A stretch of DNA of 64,000 bases from Osedax fenrisi (Eukaryota > Annelida > Polychaeta > Sabellida > Siboglinidae). This document shows positions 10,835 through 25,156 of the stretch, one piece after another (within the stretch, counting starts at the first letter, position 1; the number at the start of each line of letters is the position of its first letter). The stretch lies in NCBI GenBank assembly GCA_964019155.1, contig OZ025242.1, forward strand, positions 21,049,092 to 21,113,091, given 5' to 3'. The notes under the pieces were generated by a model, which worked only from the letters and a program-made list of their open reading frames with translations, was not told the DNA's origin and searched no databases. The translations under genes were made by a program, and so were the position numbers.

Positions 10835-12927
10835 ACAACGTCTTTCCTTATCAGTTTCCTCATGTTCACTGTTTTTGTGCTTAACCCATCGATAAACTTA
10901 TCTATGTATTGAACCATTCCAAGAAATCTTTTTATTTCCGTTGGATCTCTCGGAGACGGCATCTGTAGAATGGCATTCAGTTTGTCTTCTCCTGGTTGTA
11001 CTCCATCAGCTGATAAATTGTGACCAATATAAGTTACTGTAGATTCTCTTAATTTTACTTTGGCACTATTTAAATGTAGATTCTGTTTCTCACATTTGAC
11101 TAAAAATCTTCTCAATATTTTATCATGATCCCTTATTGCTTCTTGTTGGGTATTTCCGCATCCAAATATTAGAAAGTCATCAGCTATAACTTCGATTTCA
11201 TCCATGCCTTCCACCATTTCATGCATACGCCTTTGAAATATTTCAGGAGCCGAACATAACCCGAATGGCATCCTTATCCAGCGATAACGGCCAAATGGTG
11301 TGTTGAATGTCGTCAAATAGCTAGATTCTTCAGCTAGTTTCACATGCCAGAAACCATTTTTTACATCCAGCACTGTGAATACCTTAGCTTTATGCAGTTT
11401 GGTCGCAATGTCTTCTATTGTAGGTAATGGATAATTTTCTCTTTCAATCTCTTCATTTAGATCTTTCGGATCTAAACATAACCTGATTTTTCCCGACTTT
11501 TTTTTAGTAACGACTAGTGACGAAATCCAAGGCGTTGGTATAGTCACTTGTCTTAGTATTCCTTGCCTCTCCAATTCATCTAATTCCGTTTTCACTTGTT
11601 CTTGTAGCGGTATTGCTATTTTTCTTTGTGCGTGTTTCACTGACTTTGCGTTCTCTTTCATCTTAATTTTGTATTCTCCTTCCAGTTCTCCTACATTATC
11701 ATTGAATACTTTTTTGTATTCTTTCACCATCATTTCTTTTGTCATCAGTTCTTCGGTTGATTTTATCTGATTAATGGAATCATTATCAATTATTTTCACT
11801 AATTTCAACTTCTCACAGGCCCTTTTACCTAATATAGGATGAAATTGTTTACCTTCTACCACTAATCCTCGTATTGTGCATTTTTCTTTCTTTCGATTTA
11901 CCGCCAATAGAATTTCTCCTACTACTGGCCACTTGCCTTCTCCGTATACTGATATGTGTTTCACAGTTGATGCTCTTATGTTCATCAGTGTATTATCCCC
12001 TGTTAACTTAATATATATATGTTTTGGTATTACATTGCATGTGGCCCCGGTGTCTATCTGTAACGTGATCTTCCCATATTTTGTATTCAAAGTTATTTGA
12101 TTTTCTATGGCAATCTCTTTAATACTTGCCACTTTACCGCTAACTGTATATATACAATTGGTTTCGTCTCTTCGTTTCCCTTGTTGTCTGCACTGTTTCC
12201 TAAAGTGATTTAGTTTTCCACAGTTTGAACACGTTTTGTTGAACGCCGGACACAACTCTTTCTTCCATACATGTTCGGTCCCACAGAATTTACATTTCGA
12301 CAATTTTTTATTTGCATGTTTTTCATGACTTTGTTCTGCTTTTTTGTAGGGTTTTCTCTCTTTCATATAGTTTACTTCTTGCTTAATATGCATGGAATAA
12401 TCTTGTTCCTCTGCAGTTTCATCTAGATGACAATTATTTATTAAAGATTTTAATGTTAATTTGTTGTCTTTCAGTAGTCGTTTCCTTAGGTTTTCATCGC
12501 GTAATCCTAGTAATAACCTATCTCTCAGTATTTCATCTGCGGTGATGTTCTCTAATTCACATCTGTTTCCTAGCCTCCGAATTTCTGTTAGGAATTGATC
12601 AAATGTCTCGTGCTGCTGTTGAATTCTTCTATTAAATACACATCTTTCGTATGGTATATTTATTAAAGGTGTTACATATTTATTAAACATTTCCTTTACT
12701 TTTATCATGATAGCTTTGTCCTTTTTATCCAATGTGCTCGTTGCATATATTTTGCGTCCACATGCACCAATGCATGTCAATAAGGTTGCTATCTGTATTT
12801 TCTCGTCCTTTGAATCTAATTCTGTTGCGCACGCATATAGGTCATATTGTTCTATCCAAGTGTTCCATTCTTGTTTCGCATTAGAACTATCTAGATCAAA
12901 CTCTTCCGGTGCTTTTAATCCTGCCAT
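10789..12927 (-). CDS. Ty3-type gag-protease-reverse transcriptase frame (712 codons)
   Basis: The frame opens MAGLKAPEEFDLDSSN, a start typical of K02A2.6-like retrotransposon polyproteins. Visible in order: a capsid-like region (about 1-190), two zinc knuckles (Cys212-Cys226 region, then Cys233/Cys236/His241/Cys246), the retropepsin motif DTGA (292-295), and a reverse transcriptase palm with Asp521 in VLDVKNGFW and the catalytic pair in IADD (581-584; YxDD is more usual). The frame ends prematurely because of a one-base slip in a T run near 10,797, where the RNase H frame takes over. Gag and Pol are fused, with no stop between them. This part is undamaged, but the whole element is not. Confidence 0.88.
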   Translation of the reverse strand: MAGLKAPEEFDLDSSNAKQEWNTWIEQYDLYACATELDSKDEKIQIATLLTCIGACGRKIYATSTLDKKDKAIMIKVKEMFNKYVTPLINIPYERCVFNRRIQQQHETFDQFLTEIRRLGNRCELENITADEILRDRLLLGLRDENLRKRLLKDNKLTLKSLINNCHLDETAEEQDYSMHIKQEVNYMKERKPYKKAEQSHEKHANKKLSKCKFCGTEHVWKKELCPAFNKTCSNCGKLNHFRKQCRQQGKRRDETNCIYTVSGKVASIKEIAIENQITLNTKYGKITLQIDTGATCNVIPKHIYIKLTGDNTLMNIRASTVKHISVYGEGKWPVVGEILLAVNRKKEKCTIRGLVVEGKQFHPILGKRACEKLKLVKIIDNDSINQIKSTEELMTKEMMVKEYKKVFNDNVGELEGEYKIKMKENAKSVKHAQRKIAIPLQEQVKTELDELERQGILRQVTIPTPWISSLVVTKKKSGKIRLCLDPKDLNEEIERENYPLPTIEDIATKLHKAKVFTVLDVKNGFWHVKLAEESSYLTTFNTPFGRYRWIRMPFGLCSAPEIFQRRMHEMVEGMDEIEVIADDFLIFGCGNTQQEAIRDHDKILRRFLVKCEKQNLHLNSAKVKLRESTVTYIGHNLSADGVQPGEDKLNAILQMPSPRDPTEIKRFLGMVQYIDKFIDGLSTKTVNMRKLIRKDVVWNWTQEQEEDFSTI

Positions 12928-12960
12928 TACTTATGTTGTATTTTATATTCCATTGAATAC

Positions 12961-13022
12961 AATTTAGTAAAATAATAATATCTATATATGTTATAATTAA
13001 TATTATCAATTTTTCAAAATAA

Positions 13023-13053
<31 letters not shown>

Positions 13054-13273
13054 ATATTTTATGCGAAAAAAATTATAAAAATTATTATAATCGATATAAT
13101 AGCCGCTGTCACCATATAACTATACATTTAGCATTTAATATTACTTGTAACAATATTTATTTTATGTATATGTAAACTATATTGAATAATTGCATTTCAT
13201 TTAAATATATAGTATTTCAACCAATATAGTTATCATATTACATTCTTAATAGTGTTATATTTATAATATACAC

Positions 13274-13312
<39 letters not shown>

Positions 13313-15130
13313 TTATTTATATGAATGTATATACATTTCAAAATTATATTACCATATGTTATGTAATCATTATATTAGTAATATAAAAAGTGATATATTA
13401 TTATACATCGATCTAATAGTAAATATCTATAATATATACAATAAAATATTAATAAATAAATAAATTAATACAGGATAAATATGAATGAAAATCAAAAGGA
13501 AAAGGATGCCTGCTATTAATATAATATTATTTATTCTATTTTATATTATATATATAATTGTATACTGATATTGATTATCTAAAATGTAATTAATTAATTA
13601 TACTATATTTTAAATAAGGATTAATAATTATATATATAAGTTTAATATATGTTATAAATTATTATAATAATATGATATTATACTTGAAAAAATACATTTA
13701 CATTCATTGAAATTATAATAAAATATTTAATGTATGCATTTTAATTATCACAATTATTAACATTTCAAAAATATGGTATAAATATTATTATGATTATTAT
13801 TATTGTCATCATCATTATATTTAGGCAATTCCGGTACAACTATAGAAGTAACTGATATCCAACATAATTACACTTTTATTAATATGATAAGTTCCATTAT
13901 AAATAATAATATATTATAATATGATGAGTTATTTTTAAATTTATATGATAACAATAAATAAAATATATAATAAAATATATTGAAACTTATTGTATATATC
14001 TAATCATCATATACAAATTTAATCATATAATAATTATTTATATTATTAACAATACAAGTTAAAATTAGATAAAAATCTTAGAAAATATATATAAAACTTT
14101 TAATAGCATAAATGTATTCAATTTAAGAACATAATATGTTAGTGTTGTTATTAATATAATATTTTTAAATAATACATTTATAATTTAAATTGTAAATTGA
14201 ATTAACCGTTAATTATATACAACATTTTTAATATTATTTATATATTTTAAATTATTTAAAAAATATAATTTGAAATATTCAATAATTTAATATAACATGT
14301 GTTTTTAAATCAGCTTTATATTATTAAATATATTTTTCGTAATAATTATTAATACAATAATTTAATTTATAATAAATAATTGTGAATATTAAAGTTATAA
14401 TAATAGTATGGTGAATAAAATATGGAAACTTTTTATTTTGATTACTCGAGTAATAGTGTTACATTTAAATACTCGTGTGGTTATAAGTAGATTTGAGTTA
14501 ATTAATATATTATGTGTAAATAAACATAATTAATAAACACCATAAAAATACAATAAACGCGATTTAAAATCCAAATCTAAAACATGCTCACTTGACATAT
14601 TTTAAATGTTGTGTATAATAAATATTATATTAAATATAATTATTATAATAATATAATTATAAAAATTATTATTGATAATTGTATAACATCTATTATTGTT
14701 CAATTTATAATATTGTCAACTAGATAAATCATTAAGTAATGCTCAATTTATATTCTTAATATTTATTTACTTATCATTATATATAAATTATATAATATAT
14801 TATATATTATATAATATAATACAAATTCATAATATAATAGTATTATTAATACACATAATATATTTACTATAATATTACTTATTTAGTAATGTATAAATAA
14901 TTGTTGATAATTATTTTATAATAATTTATTATAGTATACTTTTAAATATGATAATTAATTAACTATAACATTAATAAAATCGTATTCAATTAGTGTAAAA
15001 ATTATATTATTATGTTTAGTATATTATTATCTGTATAATAATATAGTATTTAATAATTAATATTTATATATCATAATTATAGTATGATTTATAACTTATA
15101 TTTTAATAACATGTTTAGTATTAATTACGG
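12961..15130. other. AT-rich non-coding stretch
   Basis: No gene is recognised. It contains a (TAAA)n tract at 13,020-13,055, a TA tract at 13,278-13,308 and otherwise low-complexity A+T sequence. Further exons of the secreted-protein gene were looked for here without success. Confidence 0.5.
13020..13055. repeat. (TAAA)n microsatellite
   Basis: About nine AAAT units, lying about 90 bases upstream of the retrotransposon start codon. Confidence 0.9.
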
Positions 15131-16440
15131 TAGAAAGTAATCTTGTACGAGATCATTTCGGACTATATAATCTAGTACGTCTTATTAAATTTATTCTAAA
15201 AGTATTATTTATAAATTTGACATTATAGATATCTTAAATTATATTAATTTTGATTCTATAGTAATTATTCATATACATATATGTATATATTATATTTTAC
15301 ATCAGTAATTAATAATTAAATATAAATATTAGAATAATAATTGTATAATTATGAAAAAACATAATTTTACAAGTCGTACGATGATACTAATGAGTCATAC
15401 GAAATTACCTCGTACGATATTATTTAATTCTTAATTACTCATATAAATTTATTAAAGTAATCTGACAACTTATTTAGTAATCTATTATGACTTATTTCGT
15501 TAATAAGTAATTTTATTTATAAAAACCAATTTAACTTATCTATAAAAAAACTTATCTAAAAGTAATCTTGTATGAGGTCATTTCGGACTATGTAATCTAG
15601 TACGTCTTATTCAATTTAGTTTATTCTAAAAGTATTATTTATGAATTTAATATTATAGTTATCTTAAATTATTTAAATTTCCACTCTATAGTCATCATTT
15701 ATATACATATACATATATATATATATATATATTATATTTTCCATCAGTAATTAATAATTAAATATAAATATTAGAATAATTCTATAATTATAAAACACTT
15801 AATTTTACAAGTCGTACGAGGGTACTAATAAGTCGTACGTTTAAATTACGTACATTCTAATTTTCTCGTGCGATATTATTTAATTTTTAATTACTGATAT
15901 AAATTTATTAAAGTAATCTCTGACGACTTTTTTTAGTAATCTATTATGACTTATTTTGTCAATAAGTAATTTTATTTATATAACCAATTTAACTTATCCA
16001 TAAAAAAACTTATATACAATTAATCTTGTACAAGGTCATTTCGGACTATGTAATCTAGTACGTCTTATTAAATTTAGTTTATTCTAAAAGTATTATTTAT
16101 GAATTTAAAATTATAGTTATCTTAAATTATTTTAATTTCTAATCTAGATTTATTATTTATATACATATTTGTATATATTATATTTTCCATCAATAATTAA
16201 TGATTAAATATAAATATTAGTATAATAATTGTATAATTATGAAAAAACTTAACTTTACAAGTCGTACGAGGTTACTAATGAGTCGTACGAAATTACCTCG
16301 TGTGATATTACTTAATTCTTAATTACTCATATTAATTTATTAAAGTAATCTCTGATGACTTATTTAGTAATCTATTAAGACTTATTCCGCCAATAAGTAA
16401 TTTTATTTATAAAACAAATTTAACTTATATATATTAATAA
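15131..16440 (+). repeat. Tandem array, three copies of a ~425-458-bp unit
   Basis: The phrase TAATCTTGTA occurs at 15,138, 15,563 and 16,021, each time followed by GGTCATTTCGGACTAT-like text, CTAGTACGTCTTATT and, about 230 bases later, a pair of GTCGTACGA motifs. Unit spacing is 425 and 458 bases. No unit contains an open frame. This looks like a short satellite array. Confidence 0.85.
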
Positions 16441-17865
16441 ATATAGTTATCTATATTTATACTTATCTATACTTTTTCTAATTTCTATATTCAGGACACC
16501 GTTGGGGCAATAAAGTGAACCTTGCGAGGTATGTTCCTCTCTGAATGTCATCGCATAAATGACGTATCTTGGGTGCCAATAAAGAACTATATACAGCAGC
16601 TGATGGACGATATAGTATGCATGTGCTCTACTAAATGTGATGAGAGATATAGATGATCGGATAATGCGATTCACAGAGTGCCGAAAAAGCTTGCCATAGT
16701 AAGGTAAATTAATTTTGTGTATATAAATATATATATATTTATCAATTAAGAGGATCTCAATGGATAAATTAGTTAATATCAGAAAAAATTGTAATATGTA
16801 CTGTCGATGATATGTTATTTAGTAACTATGAACAAATTACCAATTAAATAAGTTTTTAAATAACATAAAAAGCATCTTTTATAGCATGATATTTAAAATA
16901 TATTGTTATATAATATTTTATATCTAATATATAAATTCTATAAAAATTACATTTATATATAGATAAAAAAACTTATTAATTATTAACTTTAAATTATAAA
17001 CTATTAACTATTATTTTATAATATTGATTTTATATTAGCTGAATGCATAATGTAATTACTTTACAATTTATTTATTGTTGACTTTTCAAATGCATTTTAC
17101 TAGAAATAATATATGCTATATAGCATTATATAGCTATATAAACATATGTTTACATATATAAATGAATGTTTAGATATAAGTACAAAGCGATCTACCTAAT
17201 TAATTTGCTTATATATAATACTTATATATAATTAACATATATATGCATAATATAACAAAACCCATATTCAAAAATAGAATTATTATTTGTAAAATATATA
17301 TTTTTTACTCTTATGTAATAGATAGGATTTTCTTTCTTTTTTATATAATAAAAAAAAATAGTTTAATTCAATAAATAGTATTTTAGAAACATTTAAAAAA
17401 AAGAGACAATGCGTTCCTTATCTCTACAACTCGTATCTATAATCGATCAACACCTACAACTAACCCCAAGAAAATTACACCACCATAGAGAATACCCCCA
17501 CTCATACCCAAACAATACATATTCCCTAATTACCCAATACCACCATCTGATAATAATACCATCCTCTCACACACAGCTATTATAGAACCAAAAGCAGCCT
17601 AGGAAACTATACGCCGAAGCTCCAGGAACAGGCACACTCACTACAGATTTGTCCTGTAATATATCTTCTTCTTGGAAGAGGTGATGTTATGTTATTATCA
17701 CTATTACTTTGTGTATTATTATTATTATCTCGCATTATATTAACACACGCCGAGTGCTAGGAATATGCCCATACATCAATCGATGCCGTCTCACATGATT
17801 AAGCAATGCTAGACGCCTATCTATAAGATTAAGATTAAGAATAAAATTCTCTTCTTTCAGATTCA
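16441..17865. other. Gene-free stretch with two less AT-rich islands
   Basis: Islands at 16,490-16,700 and 17,400-17,860 have more balanced composition, but no frame, splice pair or RNA fold I recognise. The second island is C-rich on the plus strand, followed by a CTTCTTCTTGGAAGAGG palindrome (17,668-17,684), and leads directly into LINE sequence, so it may be the 5' part or a flank of that element. Confidence 0.4.
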
Positions 17866-17869
17866 CAAT

Positions 17870-18995
17870 TCGGATTTCTTCTGTTGAAATTCAATTACTC
17901 AAATGTTATTACCAATGGATAACTGCTATTGATGAACATACATTTATTGAAATTATTTATCTTGATTATGCAAAGGCATTTGATAAAGTATCGCATACAA
18001 AATTATTAGTTAAACTATGTAATATCGGTATTTCTGGAAATATTTTATCTTGGATTACAATTTTTATTTTTAGTAGATCCCAACAAGTAAAAATTAATAA
18101 TATAAAATCTGATTCCGTTGAAATTATTTCTGGTGTACCTCAAGGTTCAGTTATTGGACCATTACTTTTTATTATTTTTATTAATGATCTAGTTGATTCA
18201 ATTGATACTGACATTAATATTAATCTCTTTGCCGATGATACCAAACTTAGCCTAGTTTCTAATAATATAAATGATAGAATCAAACTTCAAAGTGTTATTG
18301 ATCAATTTTATAATTGGTCTATTACATGGAAACTGGAAAATGCAGCGTATAAATCAGCTTGTCTTACTTTAAGCCAATCATTAGTTCCTAACTTTACTAT
18401 TAATAATAATAAAATATTAAATTGCATATTATATAAAGATCTAGGAATTAATTCATAAAATCATATTGGTATGTGTTGTGCTGGTGCATATAATGTAATT
18501 AATCGTATATTTCGTTGCTTTATTACAAATAATAAAATAGCAATTATTAAAGCTTATAATTCTTACGCAAGACCTCATGTTGAATTCTCGACAACCAAAT
18601 GGAATCCTGGAATTGAAGTTATAACTTATATTGGACTCAATTCGAATATCAAAAAAGTTCAAAAATATTTTACTCGTCGCCTTTATTACCGTTGTAATAT
18701 TTCTTATGAAAACTGCGAAAATAGGCTGAAAAATCTTAAATTAATATCACTAGAAATGAGAAGGAAACGATTTGATATTATAATGATATATAAATTAATT
18801 AATGGATTAGTTGACATTGATTATTCATCTATTCTTAACATTAAAACTAATTCTTCTACACGTAGCAACTCACAACGTATAATAATAGATAATTCACGAT
18901 TAGATGTACAATGAAATTGATTGAATAATAGAGTTGCAAAACAATGGAATCGTATTGATGAATCGATCAATTTAAAATCTTTAAATTCATTTTAA
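17870..18995 (+). pseudogene. LINE A reverse transcriptase remnant
   Basis: About 370 codons in one frame, broken by two stops. The reverse-transcriptase fingers/palm precede the first stop and the thumb/C-terminal region follows it. The F-A-D-D catalytic box is intact. There is no initiation codon in the first part because the copy is 5'-truncated. Confidence 0.85.
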
Positions 18996-19265
18996 AATTA
19001 AATCAAAATGATAATTAAGTAATATTATATATTTTAAGTATTTATAATTAATTATATTAACTATTATTATAAATTATTATTATTTTTTAATAATATATAT
19101 TCCATAATTATTATATTAAAATTTATTTAATTATATCCCGCGGTCCATGTAATCCGTACCTTATCAATAAAATACAATGTATGTATTACATTTATTATAT
19201 GTTATTATTTATTTACGATTAATTTATATGTATTTTTTAAAAATCTTATTATTAAATTAATTCCC

Positions 19266-19290
<25 letters not shown>
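17870..19290 (+). mobile_element. CR1/Jockey-group LINE, 5'-truncated, decayed (LINE A)
   Basis: The plus-strand reading shows reverse-transcriptase blocks: LDYAKAFDKVSH, SGVPQGSVIGPLLF and the catalytic NLFADDTKL, then the usual C-terminal region (FTRRLYYRC, LISLEMRRKRFD). Stops occur at about 18,457 and 18,912. The 3' untranslated region includes ATCAATAAAATAC and ends in a (GAATT)n tail (19,270-19,295), a simple-repeat tail as seen in this LINE group. The endonuclease half is missing. The coding part is 17,870-18,995. Confidence 0.88.
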
Positions 19291-20080
<790 letters not shown>

Positions 20081-20217
20081 GATAATTTTAGTGTATGGAA
20101 ATTGTCATATATTACTTATAAAAATTCCATTATTAATAAAAATAAAAATAAAAATACAGGTTCTAGATGACTAACCGGCAATAAAGATGAAAATATTAAA
20201 AATAATAATTTAAATAT

Positions 20218-23041
20218 ATATTACGCTAATGCTCGTAGTATTAGAAATAAAATGAATTTTTTGGAATTTTTACTTTCATCTAATAAATATGACATTATAT
20301 GTTTAGTTGAAACATTCTTAACGGTAGATGATATAGATTCTCTATATTTAATCGGTGGAAAAAAATATACACTATTTAGATACGATAAATTAATTCATAG
20401 AGGAGGTGTTGCGATATTTTGTAAATCTAGTTTATGTCCTGTAAGAAATTTTATTTCACACATAGATGTTCAATATATACATTTAAAAATTAATTCAAAA
20501 ATTCCATTTAATATTATATGTGTTTATAGACCCCCAAATTGTAATGAAGTATCTCATGAACAGATATGTAAATAATTTGATATAACCCAACAAAATTATA
20601 ATTCATCTATAATTATAGGAGATTTTAATTTACCAAATTTTAATTGGAAAGATTATACATTTCCTAGTTACCCAAAAAGTTATGCATTACTTTTCGATTC
20701 GATTATTAAAAATTCATTTTCACAATTAATAAATAAGCCAACTCGTAATAATAATATAATTGATTTACTTTTTACTAATGAAAAACAATTACTATCTAAT
20801 ATAAATATTGGAGACTATTTCGGATTATACAAAAATATAAGTGACCACTATTCTGTTTCATTTAATGTAAATATTGAAAAATACCCATGTAAACAGATTT
20901 TAAAATCAAACAATTTTGATTTCAATAATGCTAATATAAAATTGATTAAATATCATCTTTCTAGATTTAATTGGGAATATCTAAATTCTAATGATTATAA
21001 TATCGATCAAAAAGTAGAATATTTTAATAATGTTCTAAATAAATTATTTATATCACATATTCCTAATATAAATAATACAATAAAACAGGTACTTCCGAAG
21101 AATATATTGAAATTGAAGAAGCAAGTAAAAAAATTATTTCGAAAATCTAAAACTAATTTACAATATAAATATAATTGGATAGAAGCAAAAAAAAAATTAT
21201 CCAAGGAATTAGAATCTTTAAATTTTAAGAGAGAGATTAATGCAATTAATTCAAAAAATAAATTAAAGTTTTATAAATTTATGAAAAAAAGACAAAATTT
21301 AAAATCTGGAGTATCTCCTCTAATTGATATATCAAATAATAATATTTTATTTTCAGATCTCGACAAAGCAAATACGTTAAATTCATATTTTAGTTCAATT
21401 CAACAAAATGATAATGGAAATTTACCCGAATTTTATAATTTAACTAAACAAAAATTTGATAATATTGATTTAAATCTTGAAATAATTAAAATATTTTTAA
21501 ATAGATTAAAAATTACACATACTTTCGGAACTGATGGGATACCATCTTCTATGTTAAAATTATTATCTAATGAATTATGTAGGCCTTTATATATTATTTT
21601 TAATTCATCTTTATTATCGGGTAATATACCGAAAATTTGGAAAAAATCTATAATCACACCAATTTTTAAAAAGGGTGAACCATCAAATTCAAATAACTAT
21701 AGGCCTATTTCAATAACATGTGTAATGTGTAGAGTATTAGAACGTATTATTTCTAAACAATTAATATTTTATTTAAAATCTAATAATTTATTAACAAAAT
21801 ATCAATATGTTTTTATAAGTGGAAAATCCACAGAATTACAATTAACAAAATGTTTAAAATTTTGGTATAATGAATTGAATAATAAAAAATGTGTAGATAT
21901 AATATATATTGATTTTGCAAAAGCTTTTGATGTTGTTTCTCATGAAAAACTACTATTTAAATTAAAATCATACGGTATATCTAATAAAATAATAAAATGG
22001 TTTTATAATTTTTTATCGAATAGATCTCAAATTACACGGGTTGAAAATTCTTTTTCAAATAGTTCTATTGTAAAATCTGGAGTACCACAAGGATCGGTTT
22101 TAGGTCCAATTTTATTTTTATTATATATTAATGATCTTCCTAGTATATTCTCTTCAAAAATTCATATTGATTTATTTGCCGATGATACAAAAATATATTT
22201 TTCATACGCATCTGAGAGTGAAAGATTTCTTTTACAAAATAATTTAAATTTATTTTCACAATGGGTAAATAAATGGCAATTAAATATTTCATTATCAAAA
22301 TGTGCAGTTATGACTTTAGGGAAGGTTACTCCATCAAAATATTTTATAAATAATATTCAATTAGAAAACGTTACTTTTTATAAAGATTTAGGAATAATAT
22401 TTGAAAATAACCTTTTATTTAATAAACATATTGATTATATTTGTAAAAAAGCTTATTTTTCTTTGAATTCAATTTTTAGATGCATTACTACAAAATCCCC
22501 TAGAGCATTATTAAATACATATATAATTTATTGCAGACCAATTTTAGAATATGCATCCATAATTTGGTCACCTTTTTCAAAGGTTAGTAAATTTCGTAGT
22601 CTCATAGACCAAATTGAAAGAGTGCAAAGATTATTTACTAGACGATTAATTACAAGATGCGTAGGATATACAAATTCATCAAATATTAATTATAAATCAT
22701 ATATAGAGAGATTGGTATATTTTAAATTAGAATCACTTGAACTTAGAAGGTTAAAAATAGATCTAACTACAATTTTTAAAATTTCAAATAATTATACAGA
22801 TATAAATATATCTGATATTCTTAACATTTCGAATAATTGTAGAACTAGAGGTAATTGTAAAAAATTAAATGTAATACATAATTATGATAATACAATTAAA
22901 AATATAATTAATAATAGATCAGTTAATATATGGAATTCATTAAATAATGATATAATAAAATCTGTATCTGTTTCATCTTTTAAAAATAAAATAAACAAAA
23001 CCTGTTTCGACAAACTACTTTTTTTTAACAGAAATTTATAA
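20218..23041 (+). pseudogene. LINE B ORF2: endonuclease plus reverse transcriptase, one stop
   Basis: A near-complete LINE ORF2 in a single frame with one TAA at 20,573. The N-terminal AP-endonuclease-like domain is visible: YYANARSIRNK, ICLVETFLT, GGVAIF, IIIGDFNLPNFNW, NIIDLLFT and SDHYSVSF. The reverse transcriptase follows, with FKKGEPSNSNNYRPIS, IDFAKAFDVVSH, SGVPQGSVLGPILF and the catalytic DLFADDTKIY. The C-terminal region has RLFTRRLITRCVG and LESLELRRLKIDL. This composition is typical of CR1/Jockey-group elements. With only one stop in about 940 codons it is the youngest-looking LINE here, but still inactive as written. Confidence 0.9.
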
Positions 23042-23099
23042 TTTTATATTGATTTATGTTTCATTTTGTATCTAAATTATTGCATTATCTCTTCTGGTT

Positions 23100-23830
23100 T
23101 TTTTTTAATGTGTTTTTGTTATAGAAAATTTAGGTTTTTATATATATATTTCAAATATATTATAATATAAAATTAATAATTCATTATTATTACAGATAAA
23201 GTGTGAAGTATTATTTTATTTTTGTTTGTTCTGTATTATATTTTGTTATAAATTTATTTTTGTTATAGAAAATTCGGATTTTTTATATCTATATTTCAAA
23301 TATACTATAATATAAAATTAATAATTCATTATTATTACAGATAAAGTGTGAAGTATTATTTTACTTTTGTTTGTTCGGTATTATATGTTTGTTTTATATA
23401 TATTTTGTAAATATGTTTCAAATGTATTATATTACTAAAATACAATATTAATAATTTTCTATTATTTCAGATTATAGTGATAAGTATTATATTATTTTGT
23501 TTCGTAATATTATTGGTATGTTTTGTTATTAACTGTTTTTGTATAGGTATATTGGTTTATTTTATTTATAACTTGTTCTGTTTTTATATATATATATATG
23601 TTTCAAATTTATTATACAATTAAAATATAAATATAAATTAATAAAGTACCTACTATTATTACAGATTTTGGTAAGTATTACATTATTTGTTTGTTTCATT
23701 CTAGTATTGGTTTATTTGATTTTTAATATGTTCTGTTTATAATATATTTAAAATTTAACATTTAAAATTTAACATTTAAATATTAAATTATATAACTAAT
23801 AATTTATTACTAAAACAGGGTACAAGATGA
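23100..23830 (+). repeat. Diverged tandem repeats in the LINE B 3' region
   Basis: Five imperfect units, each with TTTTGTTATAGAAAAT-like or related start, a TTTCAAAT(A/G)TATTATA block, and a TTATTACAGAT block followed by GTGAAGTATTA or GTAAGTATTA. The ACAGAT blocks are near 23,193, 23,337, 23,467, 23,661 and 23,815, so unit length varies from about 130 to 195 bases. No coding content. Confidence 0.7.
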
Positions 23831-25122
23831 AGAATTCTATAAAGTTAAAGTAGAAATTGAATATTTCGATGCCACTTACAAAATAATGTATTTTATTTCT
23901 ATTTTCGATTATTTTTACGCTATCTTTTATTTCTATTTTGATCATTTTTCGTTTATTTTTACTATATGATTTATTTCTACTTTCGATTGTTTTTCGTTTA
24001 TTTTTACGGTAACTGTAAAACGTTTTAATTTCCTTAATTTTTTAATTTCGTATTATTCTTTATTTATTTCTATAACGTATGTTATCGTTAGCAAATATTT
24101 ATACTTTATACTTTCGATTATATTTTCGGCTATGTATTTGCTTAAATAAATTATCAATCAATAATAATTTTCATAATTATTATTATGAATTAAATAATGA
24201 AATATTATTAACATATAATATATTATTTATAAATCTTACTATTTTATCTGATGAATATTAATTACTTACAGTAAAACGTATATCAATATAATAAATGTAA
24301 TGTCAAATTTAAATAACTGTAATTATAATTATTTAAAAAAATTTAAATCAGTAATTATCACATGATATTTATAGGTAAATATTATGAAGCGGATTATAAT
24401 ATTTATAAATAACAGTAGCAATAACATAATTACATAAGAATATTTCTTTTAATATATATATATTAAATAATATATATAGTACAAATTATTTATTTTATTT
24501 TTGATTTTACAAATTAGTACTAATTATTTAATAACATTTTAAACCTACACGTAATATTCTAACCACTATTAATAAATGTACACTTATTTATCATAATCAA
24601 AATTGTATATTATGTAAATTATCATTCAAAATATAAATTGACCTACTTTAAAATTTATATTGTAAATAATATATCCATAAAAATTAATTGTATAATACAA
24701 ATAATAAAAATTAAGGACAATTTATTAGAAAAATATAAATTAACGGTATTATCAAATATTATTTGTATTAATGCAATTATAATATTTATAATAATATACT
24801 TCATATATTATAAATTTTTATATTATATATTTTAATTTTTGAATTCACAATATATGCAATTGAAATATGCTAATATATAATATTATTTAATTGTGATTCA
24901 TAAATTATAAATCATAATATATTTATTTAAATTATATTTCCATTTAAATAATATATCAATTTTAATAATATATATATTTAAATAATATAAAATAAATTTA
25001 TAGAAATACGATATTGCTAAAAAAAAGTTATAAACATCGAAGAATTTTATCATCCTCTTCAACTAGAGTATTTGAAAATGATGATCAAAGTATATAGATT
25101 CACGCATATATAGATGTATAAG

Positions 25123-25156
<34 letters not shown>

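Larger units (their letters stand above)
8821..12960 (-). mobile_element. Ty3/gypsy-type LTR retrotransposon, decayed, minus strand
   Basis: Read on the minus strand the order is gag with two zinc knuckles, aspartic protease, reverse transcriptase, RNase H, integrase. That order (integrase last) defines the Ty3/gypsy group; the text resembles invertebrate K02A2.6-like elements. Beyond the integrase a purine-rich tract (about 8,910-8,924, AGAAAAGGAGA on the minus strand) is followed at 8,909 by TGTGACGG, the expected polypurine tract and 3' LTR start. No matching 5' LTR or primer-binding site is found to the right of 12,927, so the copy is truncated. It carries one frameshift and three in-frame stops, and is not expected to be autonomous. 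Confidence 0.9.

Noticed and set aside
16447..16674. 75-residue minus-strand frame
   Set aside because: Partly in AT-rich repeat and partly in an island open in more than one frame; no recognisable motif.
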